NCBI GenBank assembly: GCA_020697635.1
Contig: JAEHCT010000046.1
Location: 1-8,563, forward strand
Origin: Candidatus Bathyarchaeota archaeon
Lineage (GTDB): Archaea; Thermoproteota; Bathyarchaeia; TCS64
Reading direction: 5' to 3'
DNA: 8,563 nt
A program made the translations under genes and the position numbers. Below the pieces are notes generated by a model that was given only the letters and a program-made list of their open reading frames with translations, made no database searches and was not told where the DNA came from. Below, one piece after another: positions 1-5,539 of this stretch (position 1 is the stretch's first letter; every line of letters starts with the position of its first letter).

Positions 1-106
1 TCGCGTATACTCTGCGGGATTATGTTCGTGAGACTTAACTAAATTATACGCTTTTGATGTTCAAAACATGCCTCTGCACCGAGAATGCGTCTTCTTCCAC
101 ACTTTA
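1..106. other. Upstream non-coding region, possible divergent promoter
   Basis: No gene is recognised here on either strand. The region is AT-rich. On the minus strand, TATAATTTA (about 48-40) could be a TATA box for a transcript starting near 18-20 and leaving the window to the left. An inverted repeat ATGTT (57-61), CAA, AACAT (65-69) sits between this element and the L3 promoter, in a place where an operator could act. Both calls rest on short AT-rich matches and are weak. Confidence 0.25.
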
Positions 107-146
107 CGAATCCTTTAAATCTGAGCCCTGTTGATTCTTTACAGCC
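107..146 (+). promoter_or_regulatory. Candidate promoter of the L3-L4-L23-L2 unit
   Basis: A TATA-like box A, TTTAAAT, lies at 114-120. Archaeal transcription normally starts about 25 bases downstream, here about 140-145. That would give a leader of roughly 25-30 bases that still contains the AGGAG ribosome binding site at 156-160. This arrangement fits the first gene of an operon. TTTAAA is palindromic, so direction rests on gene position. A second TATA-like element (CTATAAAAATA, 146-156) competes with this reading. The start site is inferred from spacing only. Confidence 0.5.
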
Positions 147-160
147 TATAAAAATAGGAG
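145..160 (+). promoter_or_regulatory. L3 ribosome binding site inside a small inverted repeat
   Basis: AGGAG at 156-160 stands 9 bases before the L3 ATG and is the probable ribosome binding site. It partly overlaps an inverted repeat, CCTAT (145-149) and ATAGG (154-158), separated by four A residues. In RNA this could make a weak 5-bp hairpin hiding part of the binding site. In DNA, the same bases read as a TATA box (146-156) that would start transcription near the L3 ATG. Which reading is real cannot be told from sequence. Confidence 0.45.
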
Positions 161-169
161 TGTCTACAC

Positions 170-1180
170 ATGCCAAGAATAAGATCACCGAAGCGAGGGT
201 CGCGATCCTACTCGCCACGTAAAAAGGCGAGGAACCCTAACGGACGCGTCTCCTTCTGGCCAACCTTGGACGCAGAGCCGAGGCTGGTTGGCTTCGCTGG
301 CTACAAGGCAGGCATGACCCACCTGTTCTATGTAGAGGATAGCAGACGAGTCCCCGAGTACGGTAAGGAGGTGAAGGCCCCCGCAACCGTCATCGACACT
401 CCGCCTATGCTGGTCGTCGCCGTCAGGGCCTACGAGAAGACCTACGACGGGCTCCAGGCCTTATCAGAGGCCTGGATGGCGAACCAGCCGAGAGACCTGT
501 ACAGGAGAATAAGCTTCGCGACGGACCCCCGTCCAGACGCCAAGATGGCAGAGATCGAGAAAGACCTCGACAGGGTCGCCGAGATAAGGGTCATAGCGGC
601 GACGCAGCCGAGAGAGGCCTCGGTCTCGAAGAAGGCCCCGGACATCATGGAGATACCCGTGAGCGGGGGCTCCATGGAGGAGCGGTTCAGCTTCGCCAAG
701 GGGCTTCTAGGCCAGACCGTCACTGTGCAAGACGTCTTCGAGCCCGGCGAGGGCATCGACGTCGTCGGCGTGACCAAGGGAAAGGGCTTCCAGGGCCCGG
801 TCAAGCGATGGGGGATAAGGATCCTCTCAAGAAAGTCTAGGAAGAGTAAGAGGGCGGTGGCCTCGATTGGGCCGTGGGTGCCGAGGGGCGTCATGCCTCA
901 GGTGCCGAGAGCCGGCCAGATGGGCTTCCATAACAGGACTGAGTACAACAAAAGGATAATGCTCATGGGCGAGGACGTGAATCGCGTCAACCCCAAGAGC
1001 GGCTTCAAGAACTATGGCTTCGTGAAGGGCGACTACCTGCTCCTCAAGGGAAGCGTCATGGGGTCGTCCAAGAGGCTGATAAAGCTCAGGAAGACGGTTC
1101 GCAAGATAAGTTACCCTGAGGAGCCGCCTCAGATCACGTACCTTCACACCGAGTGGCAGAAGAGGAGCGCAGAACAATGA
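170..1180 (+). CDS. rpl3: 50S ribosomal protein L3 (uL3)
   Basis: L3 is a large-subunit protein that binds 23S rRNA early in assembly and sends a loop toward the peptidyl transferase centre. The 336-residue product has the usual archaeal length, longer than bacterial L3. Diagnostic stretches are FAGYKAGMTH at 42-51, the VTKGKGFQGP block at 201-210, and the central loop from about 229 to 262 with IGPWVPRG, VPRAGQMGFH and RTEYNKRI. The N-terminus is Arg/Lys/Ser rich, as in archaeal homologues. The ATG at 170 follows AGGAG by 9 bases and begins the family-typical basic N-terminus. It is the first gene of the cluster, and its TGA stop overlaps the L4 ATG (ATGA at 1177-1180), which suggests coupled translation. 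Confidence 0.97.
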   Translation: MPRIRSPKRGSRSYSPRKKARNPNGRVSFWPTLDAEPRLVGFAGYKAGMTHLFYVEDSRRVPEYGKEVKAPATVIDTPPMLVVAVRAYEKTYDGLQALSEAWMANQPRDLYRRISFATDPRPDAKMAEIEKDLDRVAEIRVIAATQPREASVSKKAPDIMEIPVSGGSMEERFSFAKGLLGQTVTVQDVFEPGEGIDVVGVTKGKGFQGPVKRWGIRILSRKSRKSKRAVASIGPWVPRGVMPQVPRAGQMGFHNRTEYNKRIMLMGEDVNRVNPKSGFKNYGFVKGDYLLLKGSVMGSSKRLIKLRKTVRKISYPEEPPQITYLHTEWQKRSAEQ

Positions 1181-1941
1181 AGGTCCCGGTACTCAACCTG
1201 AAGAACGAAAAGATCGACGAAGTCGAGGTACCCAAGGTCTTCGAGACTCCTGTGAGGCACGATGTGATCAAGCGAGCCGTCTTAGCCCTCCAGAGCACGA
1301 GGTTCCAGCCCCAGGGCAGGGACCCCATGGCTGGTAAGAGGACGACGGCCGAGTCGATGGGAACAGGCCATGGCACAGCCCGAGTCCCGCGGCTCAGGCA
1401 AGGCAACAGAGCCGCCTTCGGCGTAAGCATTGTGGGCGGCCACCAGGCCTTCCCTCCACGCTCGGAGAAGGTCATCGTGAAGCGGATCAACAAGAAAGAG
1501 AAGAGATTCGCCATTAGGTCGGGAATCGCAGCCACGGCTATAAAAGAACTCGTAGAACAGAGAAGCCACAAGGTAGCCGAAGTGAAGCATATCCCCATCG
1601 TCATCGACGACGATGTGGAGAACCTAACAAAGACCAAGGAAGTAGAGGAGCTCTTCCAGTCCCTGGGAATCTGGGCGGACGTAGAGAGAGCCGACCGGAA
1701 GAAAACGAGGGCCGGGAAGGGCAAGATGAGGGGCCGCAGGAAGAAGACCGGTAAAGGGCCGCTCATCGTTGTGTCAGAGGACAACGGAATATCCAAAGCA
1801 GGCAGAAACTTACCTGGAGTCGATATAGCCAACGTCCACAGCCTGAACGCGGAGCTTTTAGCCCCAGGGGCGCACCCGGGCAGGCTGGTGGTATGGGGCA
1901 GATCGGCCTTCGAGAAGCTCGACGAGGTGTGGGGGGCCTAA
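1177..1941 (+). CDS. rpl4: 50S ribosomal protein L4 (uL4)
   Basis: L4 binds 23S rRNA and its long internal loop lines the peptide exit tunnel beside L22. The 254-residue product matches the archaeal/eukaryotic L4e form. The tunnel-loop region is seen at about 46-95, with QGRDPMAGKRT, ESMGTGHGTARVPR and the GGHQAFPPR block. A second very basic patch lies at 174-191. The ATG at 1177 is preferred because GAGGAG (1162-1167) sits 9 bases upstream and MKVPVLNL is the usual N-terminus. A GTG at 1153 in the same frame would add eight residues inside L3 and is less likely. It overlaps the L3 stop by 4 bases, and L23 begins one base after its TAA. Confidence 0.97.
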   Translation: MKVPVLNLKNEKIDEVEVPKVFETPVRHDVIKRAVLALQSTRFQPQGRDPMAGKRTTAESMGTGHGTARVPRLRQGNRAAFGVSIVGGHQAFPPRSEKVIVKRINKKEKRFAIRSGIAATAIKELVEQRSHKVAEVKHIPIVIDDDVENLTKTKEVEELFQSLGIWADVERADRKKTRAGKGKMRGRRKKTGKGPLIVVSEDNGISKAGRNLPGVDIANVHSLNAELLAPGAHPGRLVVWGRSAFEKLDEVWGA

Positions 1942-1942
1942 G

Positions 1943-2203
1943 ATGGAGGCGCACAAGGTAATCCAGTACCCCCTCATGACGGAGCGCAGCTTCAACATGA
2001 TCGAGTACGAGAACAAGCTCGTGTTCATGGTGGACCGCAAGGCGACCAAACACATGATAGCGAAGGCCGTCGAGGAGCTCTACGAGGTGGAGGCAGAGGC
2101 CGTTAACACCCTCATAACAAGGAAGGGCGAGAAGAAAGCCTTCATTAAACTCAAAGACGAGTACGACGCGTCAGACATAGCCATCCGTCTAGGAATACTG
2201 TAG
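1943..2203 (+). CDS. rpl23: 50S ribosomal protein L23 (uL23)
   Basis: L23 sits at the peptide exit of the large subunit, where signal recognition particle and other nascent-chain factors dock. The 86-residue product is the normal compact archaeal form. Recognisable parts are the N-terminal IQYPLMTERS (7-16), the beta strand NKLVFMVDRKATK (24-36), the helix with AVEELYEVE (42-50) and NTLITRKGEKKAFIKL (55-70), which corresponds to the family's rRNA-binding hairpin. It ends with DIAIRLGIL, also typical. The ATG follows the L4 stop by one base, with GAGGTG at 1924-1929 as the binding site inside the end of L4. L2 follows after 9 bases. Confidence 0.96.
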   Translation: MEAHKVIQYPLMTERSFNMIEYENKLVFMVDRKATKHMIAKAVEELYEVEAEAVNTLITRKGEKKAFIKLKDEYDASDIAIRLGIL

Positions 2204-2212
2204 GTGTGAACA

Positions 2213-2938
2213 ATGGGTAAGAAGATAAAGGTACAGAGGAGAGGCCGCGGAACAAGCCAGTTCAGAGCCGCCAAGATGAACAAGATCGCGCCAGCTAAGT
2301 ACCCTACTCTAACAAACGATAACAGGACAGGAACCATCAAGGAGCTTAACCACGAGCCAGGAAGAGGCGCCCCTCTTGCGTACGTAGAGTTCGAGCCGGG
2401 CTCAGGATTCTACTCTTCAGCTATCGAGGGAACATACATCGACCAAGAGATAACAGTCGGACCTACCGCTCCCCTACAAGTGGGAAACGTGCTCCCGTTG
2501 GGAAGCATTCCGGAGGGAACCATGGTCTGCAACATTGAGCTGAGGCCTGGGGACGGCGGGAAGATAGCTAGGAGCTCTGGCAGTTTCGGCACAGTCATAG
2601 CTCACACCGGGACCCACACATCGGTGAGGGTTCCCTCCAAGAGGACAGTAACCATACACAACAGTTCGCGAGCCACCATAGGGATCATCTCAGGGGCCGG
2701 ACGCAGGGAGAAGCCATTCCTCACGGCAGGCGAAAAGGTGCACGCCAAGAAAGCCAAGGGGCACAAGTACCCGGTGGCCCACGGCGTCAAGATGCCGGCC
2801 GCGATGCACCCCCACGGCGGAGGCCGCCACAGGAGGCCAGGAAAATCTACGACGGTGTCCAGGCACGCGCCCCCAGGCGCAAAGGTAGGGCTCATTGCCG
2901 CCAGAAACAGCGGAAAACGCCAGAGGAGGAGAAACTAA
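2213..2938 (+). CDS. rpl2: 50S ribosomal protein L2 (uL2)
   Basis: L2 is among the most conserved large-subunit proteins. It is needed for subunit association and supports the peptidyl transferase centre. The 241-residue length is normal for archaea. The OB-fold domain covers about 35-120 (with PGRGAPLAYVEF and NVLPLGSIPEGTMVCNIE) and the SH3-like domain about 120-190. The C-terminal extension carries HPHGGG at 199-204, GKSTTVSRHAPPG and KVGLIAAR. His199 matches the histidine placed near the catalytic centre in other L2 proteins. The residues just before it read VKMPAAM where homologues usually have a VAMN-PVD-like string, an unusual local change. The ATG follows GGTG (2203-2206) by 6 bases. 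Confidence 0.97.
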   Translation: MGKKIKVQRRGRGTSQFRAAKMNKIAPAKYPTLTNDNRTGTIKELNHEPGRGAPLAYVEFEPGSGFYSSAIEGTYIDQEITVGPTAPLQVGNVLPLGSIPEGTMVCNIELRPGDGGKIARSSGSFGTVIAHTGTHTSVRVPSKRTVTIHNSSRATIGIISGAGRREKPFLTAGEKVHAKKAKGHKYPVAHGVKMPAAMHPHGGGRHRRPGKSTTVSRHAPPGAKVGLIAARNSGKRQRRRN

Positions 2939-2968
2939 GGGTTATATAACCCCTATTTGTTAAGGTGA
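2939..2968 (+). promoter_or_regulatory. L2-S19 gap: palindrome with TATA core, then S19 binding site
   Basis: Immediately after the L2 stop, positions 2939-2952 read GGGTTATATAACCC, a perfect 14-base palindrome. Its core TTATATAA (2942-2949) looks like an archaeal TATA box. A start about 25 bases downstream would fall near 2970, at the S19 start codon, giving an almost leaderless S19 transcript. Alternatively it is a hairpin (GGGTT, ATAT loop, AACCC) in a read-through transcript. The S19 binding site AAGGTGA lies at 2962-2968 and would be lost from a transcript beginning near 2970, so the two readings conflict. Confidence 0.45.
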
Positions 2969-2974
2969 GTGAAA

Positions 2975-3358
2975 ATGCCCAAGGACTTTAACTATCGCGG
3001 GAAGACCGTCGAGGAGCTTCAATCCATGTCCATGGATGAGTTCATCCGGCTCCTTCCATCGAGGATGAGGAGAAGCCTACGCCGTGGACTCAGCGCAGAG
3101 CAGAGGATAATCCTAGAGAGGCTGCGCAGACAATCGAACAAGCCTCTAAGGACACACGCTAGGGACATGATTATCCTACCAGAGATGATCGGGAGATCGA
3201 TCCACGTCTACACCGGGAAGGAGTTCAAAGAGGTCAACATAACCGAGAAGATGATCGGGCACTACCTAGGCGAGTATGCCATCAGCATGACCAGAGTGCG
3301 CCACGGCCGGCCAGGCATAGGGGCCTCTCGTAGCAGCATGTACATACCGCTGAAGTAG
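2975..3358 (+). CDS. rps19: 30S ribosomal protein S19 (uS19)
   Basis: S19 binds the head of the small subunit near the A-site tRNA, next to S13. The 127-residue protein is the archaeal/eukaryotic form with an N-terminal extension compared with bacteria (about 90 residues). The extension includes FNYRGKTVEELQSMSMDEF (5-23) and LLPSRMRRSLRRGL (26-39). The conserved core follows: THARDMIILPEMIG (60-73), VYTGKEF, EKMIGHYLGEYA (91-102) and the C-terminal GIGASRSSMYIPLK (114-127). The ATG at 2975 is chosen because GGTGA (2964-2968) is 6 bases upstream. A GTG at 2969 in frame would touch that site directly and add only two residues. It is flanked by gaps on both sides, so it may end the first transcription unit or be separately transcribed. 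Confidence 0.96.
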   Translation: MPKDFNYRGKTVEELQSMSMDEFIRLLPSRMRRSLRRGLSAEQRIILERLRRQSNKPLRTHARDMIILPEMIGRSIHVYTGKEFKEVNITEKMIGHYLGEYAISMTRVRHGRPGIGASRSSMYIPLK

Positions 3359-3400
3359 CTACCACATCATATTTACATAAACTCCATTTATCCATTATAT

Positions 3401-3450
3401 TCCTCTCTTTATGATACACTCTTTTCTCGTATCATTTTCTTCGCATTTTT
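3401..3450 (+). terminator. Candidate transcription terminator after S19
   Basis: A perfect 7-bp stem, ATGATAC (3411-3417) with GTATCAT (3429-3435), encloses an 11-base pyrimidine-rich loop. It is followed by T-tracts at 3435-3438 and 3446-3450 and preceded by a T/C-rich run (3401-3410). Archaeal RNA polymerase can terminate at T-rich tracts with or without a hairpin, so this is a reasonable end point for the L3-S19 unit. The stem is AT-rich and weak. Confidence 0.45.
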
Positions 3451-3499
3451 AATGGAATCATTCAGGGTTCAACACCTTCCCGGGGATAGGTTTAATTAC

Positions 3500-3550
3500 A
3501 TGAACCTTTTTATATCAAGCCTCGATTCAGAATAGGCGAACGGTGCGTAT
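3500..3550 (+). promoter_or_regulatory. Promoter and ribosome binding site of the L22-onward unit
   Basis: A good archaeal TATA box, TTTTTATAT, lies at 3507-3515, preceded by GAACC as a possible BRE. A start about 25 bases downstream would fall near 3535-3540, leaving a short leader of about 10-15 bases. The leader contains GGTG at 3542-3545, 5 bases before the L22 ATG. Spacing of box, start site, binding site and start codon are all as expected, so this is the best supported promoter in the window. Confidence 0.65.
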
Positions 3551-4012
3551 ATGCCATCATGGAAATACTCGGTGCAAGGGCTTGACCCAGACAAGACAGC
3601 GTTAGCCAGCGGCAGAGATCTAAAGATAAAGCCGAAAGTTGCTAGAGAGATCTGTCACCACATCAAAGGAATGAAGCTGGAGGACGCAAAGGGCTTCCTA
3701 GCGGACGTCATAGAGTTGAAGAAACCGGTGCCATATTACAGGTATCGAGGGAAAACCCCTCACAGGAAGGGGCTGCAGGGACACGACGCCGGCAGGTTCC
3801 CGGAGAAGGCGGCACATGAGATCCTGAAGATCCTTGAATCCGTGGAGGCCAACGCCGAGTTCAAGGGGCTGTACGCAGACAGGCTGCGCATCATACATAT
3901 GGCCGCCCACCGTGGAAGAGTCATCAGGAAGTATATTCCAAGGGCTTTCGGCAGAGCCTCACCCTACTTCAATCACATGACCCATATCGAGGTCGCCGTT
4001 GAGGAGTACTAA
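3551..4012 (+). CDS. rpl22: 50S ribosomal protein L22 (uL22)
   Basis: L22 contacts several 23S rRNA domains, and its extended beta hairpin forms part of the peptide exit tunnel opposite L4. The 153-residue product has the archaeal length, longer than bacterial L22 because of the insert at about 59-85 (KPVPYYRYRGKTPHRKG ... GRFPEKAA). The helical core is at 27-58 (KPKVAREICHHIKGM) and 86-118. The hairpin region is HMAAHRGRVIRKYIPRAFGRASPY (116-139), followed by THIEVAVEE. The start is fixed by GGTG 5 bases upstream. It heads the second transcription unit, and its TAA shares one base with the S3 ATG. Confidence 0.96.
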   Translation: MPSWKYSVQGLDPDKTALASGRDLKIKPKVAREICHHIKGMKLEDAKGFLADVIELKKPVPYYRYRGKTPHRKGLQGHDAGRFPEKAAHEILKILESVEANAEFKGLYADRLRIIHMAAHRGRVIRKYIPRAFGRASPYFNHMTHIEVAVEEY

Positions 4013-5040
4013 TGTCGGTTATTAAACGAATTATACAAGACAGCATCGAGCGCGTCAAGGTGGACGAGCTTCTGATGGAAGAATACGAGCAGGCTGGCTA
4101 CGGTGGCATAACGTTAACCAAGACTCCTTTGGGGGCACAGATCAACCTCTTCGCCATGAGGCCCGGACGGGTTATAGGGAAGAGAGGGAGGGCCATAAAA
4201 GCGGCGTCGTTACGCCTGGAGACGGAGCTGGGGCTACCCAACCCTCAGATAACCGTGGTGGAAGTGGAGGTTCCGGAGATGAACCCCCATATCATGGCGT
4301 CGCGGATAGCGAACGCCCTTGAACGAGGCGTTCACTTCAGGAGAGCCATCTTCTGGAGTCTGCGCCGCATAATGGACAGCGGAGCCTTAGGGTGCGAGGT
4401 CCTCCTGAAGGGACCGCTGAGGAGCCAGAGGTCGAGGTTCGAGAAGGTCGTCGAGGGCTACGTGCCAAAGTCCGGGGACCCTGCGCTGACGTATGTACGC
4501 CACGCGACTATGCACGTCAAGATGAAAAGAGGCGTCTTAGGTGTCACGGTGAGCATCGTGCCGCCGGATGCGAAGTTCCCCGACAAGGTGAACCTCGATG
4601 AGCTGCCTGAGATAGAGTATCAACCACCAATAGTGATTGAGCCGGAGACTCCTGAAGCGGAGGCTCAGCCAAAGGGCGAGGAGCCGATGTCCGAGGAAGT
4701 TGAGAAAGTGGTGCCCCCCGAAACGCCTAAAACAGAGGCGCCGGAGGAAGAGGCTGTTGTGGAGGAAGCACCAGCCGCTGAGGAGGTTTCCGTCGAGGAA
4801 GCAGAAACTCCTTTGGAAGAGGGATCTATAACAGCGGATATACCCGAGGCGGTTCCTGAGACCGTTGAGCCTATTCCTGAAGTGGAGCAGGCTACAGTGG
4901 AGATAGAGGCCGCTGAGAAAGAGGAGCCGGTCATAGAAGCGACAGAGGCGGCCAAGACAGAGGAGCCCGAGAAAGAGGAGCCGGTCATAGAAGCGACAGA
5001 GGCGGCCAAGACAGAGGAGCCCGAGAAAGAGGAGAAGTAA
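4012..5040 (+). CDS. rps3: 30S ribosomal protein S3 (uS3) with long acidic C-terminal tail
   Basis: S3 forms part of the mRNA entry site in the small-subunit head and has helicase-like activity with S4/S5 in bacteria. The conserved part spans about 1-205. It has a type II KH domain with the GxxG loop GKRG at 56-59 (in PGRVIGKRGRAIK), and the C-terminal S3 domain with RRAIFWSLRRIMDSGALG (110-127), KGPLRSQRSRFEK and GVLGVTVSIVPPD (174-186). Residues from about 206 to 342 form a Glu/Pro/Ala/Val-rich tail. By my count 210-342 hold 48 acidic residues against 9 Lys, with no Arg or aromatic residues, so it is probably disordered. The tail ends in two identical 18-residue repeats. Total length, 342, is well above the usual 210-250. 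The ATG at 4012 follows GAGGAG (4001-4006) by 5 bases. Confidence 0.96.
   Translation: MSVIKRIIQDSIERVKVDELLMEEYEQAGYGGITLTKTPLGAQINLFAMRPGRVIGKRGRAIKAASLRLETELGLPNPQITVVEVEVPEMNPHIMASRIANALERGVHFRRAIFWSLRRIMDSGALGCEVLLKGPLRSQRSRFEKVVEGYVPKSGDPALTYVRHATMHVKMKRGVLGVTVSIVPPDAKFPDKVNLDELPEIEYQPPIVIEPETPEAEAQPKGEEPMSEEVEKVVPPETPKTEAPEEEAVVEEAPAAEEVSVEEAETPLEEGSITADIPEAVPETVEPIPEVEQATVEIEAAEKEEPVIEATEAAKTEEPEKEEPVIEATEAAKTEEPEKEEK
4915..5037 (+). repeat. 54-base tandem repeat in the S3 tail (about 2.2 copies)
   Basis: Positions 4915-4968 and 4969-5022 are identical over 54 bases. A third partial copy begins at 5023 and matches for 12 bases before the AAG and stop codon. The unit is in frame and encodes 18 residues (EKEEPVIEATEAAKTEEP), at residues 302-319 and 320-337 of S3, with EKEEK ending the protein. 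Identity at synonymous positions points to a recent duplication rather than conserved protein selection alone. Confidence 0.95.
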
Positions 5041-5042
5041 AG

Positions 5043-5243
5043 ATGCCTATTCTTCGCATGGATGAGATACGTGACTTGGACACCGGGGAGAGGCAGGAGA
5101 GGCTCCAGGAGCTCAGGACGGAGCTAATTAAGATCAAGACCATGATCCGGGCCGGCGGTTCAGTGGAGAACCCCGGTAGAGTCAAGGCCATAAAGAAGAC
5201 CATAGCGAGAATCCTGACGGTAATAAACGAGGAGGGGCAGTGA
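5043..5243 (+). CDS. rpl29: 50S ribosomal protein L29 (uL29)
   Basis: L29 is a small helical protein at the peptide exit, next to L23, and contributes to the docking platform for nascent-chain factors. The 66-residue product is of normal length. It shows two long helices, about 14-37 (TGERQERLQELRTELIKIK) and 46-62, joined by the turn SVENPGRVKAIKKTIARIL that carries the family signature. The ATG at 5043 lies two bases after the S3 stop. GAGGAG (5029-5034), within the S3 tail repeat, is the binding site 8 bases upstream. In many archaea a SUI1/eIF1 gene follows L29; here RNase P component 1 follows directly after one base. Confidence 0.94.
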   Translation: MPILRMDEIRDLDTGERQERLQELRTELIKIKTMIRAGGSVENPGRVKAIKKTIARILTVINEEGQ

Positions 5244-5244
5244 T

Positions 5245-5526
5245 TTGGCTCCCCGAACCCCAGAAAACATAACCCGCCATGAACTCATAGGGCTGGAGGC
5301 AGAGGTTCTGGAGGACAGCAACCCATGCAACGTAAACACACGGGGAACCGTTATAAACGAGACCATGAAAACCCTCGTTATAGATGACGGCGGAGCCAAG
5401 CGCATAGCTAAGAAAAACGCTGTGTTCAAATTCAAGCTCAACAGTAAATCTGTGAAAGTCGAGGGCTGGGCCCTCGCAGGTAGACCCGAGGACCGGGTAA
5501 AGAAGAAGATTAAACGAAGATGGTAG
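5245..5526 (+). CDS. rnp1: RNase P protein component 1 (Rnp1, Rpp29/Pop4 family)
   Basis: Archaeal RNase P trims 5' leaders from precursor tRNA using a catalytic RNA and several proteins. Rnp1 (Rpp29) pairs with Rpp21 on the specificity domain of that RNA. The 93-residue protein shows the Sm-like barrel pattern: LIGLEAEVLEDSNP (14-27), GTVINETMKTLVID (34-47), an AKKNAVFKF strand (55-63), and the hallmark RPEDR at 80-84 followed by a basic KKKIKRRW tail. The start is a TTG at 5245, supported by the strong GAGGAGG site (5229-5235) 9 bases upstream; no ATG is available before the conserved region. It sits between L29 and S17, the usual archaeal place, so tRNA processing is co-expressed with ribosome production. 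Confidence 0.93.
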   Translation: MAPRTPENITRHELIGLEAEVLEDSNPCNVNTRGTVINETMKTLVIDDGGAKRIAKKNAVFKFKLNSKSVKVEGWALAGRPEDRVKKKIKRRW

Positions 5527-5539
5527 GGCGAGACGAAGA

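Larger units (their letters stand above)
3359..3550. other. Intergenic region between S19 and L22
   Basis: This 192-base stretch is the longest non-coding part of the window and is clearly richer in A and T than the genes around it. It contains the candidate terminator (3401-3450) in its first half and the L22 promoter (from about 3500) in its second. Only tiny open frames are present (13 and 11 codons starting at 3411 and 3500), without coding character. An inverted repeat AGGTT (3488-3492) / AACCT (3503-3507) directly precedes the TATA box and overlaps the place where the BRE would be. It could be an operator, but this is speculative. Confidence 0.7.

Noticed and set aside
1153..1176. GTG start giving L4 eight extra residues
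   Set aside because: The ATG at 1177 has a well-spaced GAGGAG site, makes the typical ATGA overlap with L3 and gives the family N-terminus.
3411..3452. 13-codon open frame starting ATG ATA CAC in the S19-L22 gap, as a possible leader peptide
   Set aside because: It has no ribosome binding site, is AT-rich like the surrounding non-coding DNA, and overlaps the hairpin that better explains the sequence.
4637..4831. Arg-rich open frame overlapping the S3 tail, and a Ser/Ala-rich minus-strand frame at 4665-5009
   Set aside because: Both are frame shadows of the GAG/GCG-rich S3 tail. They lack binding sites and family motifs, and their composition follows directly from the repeated codons.
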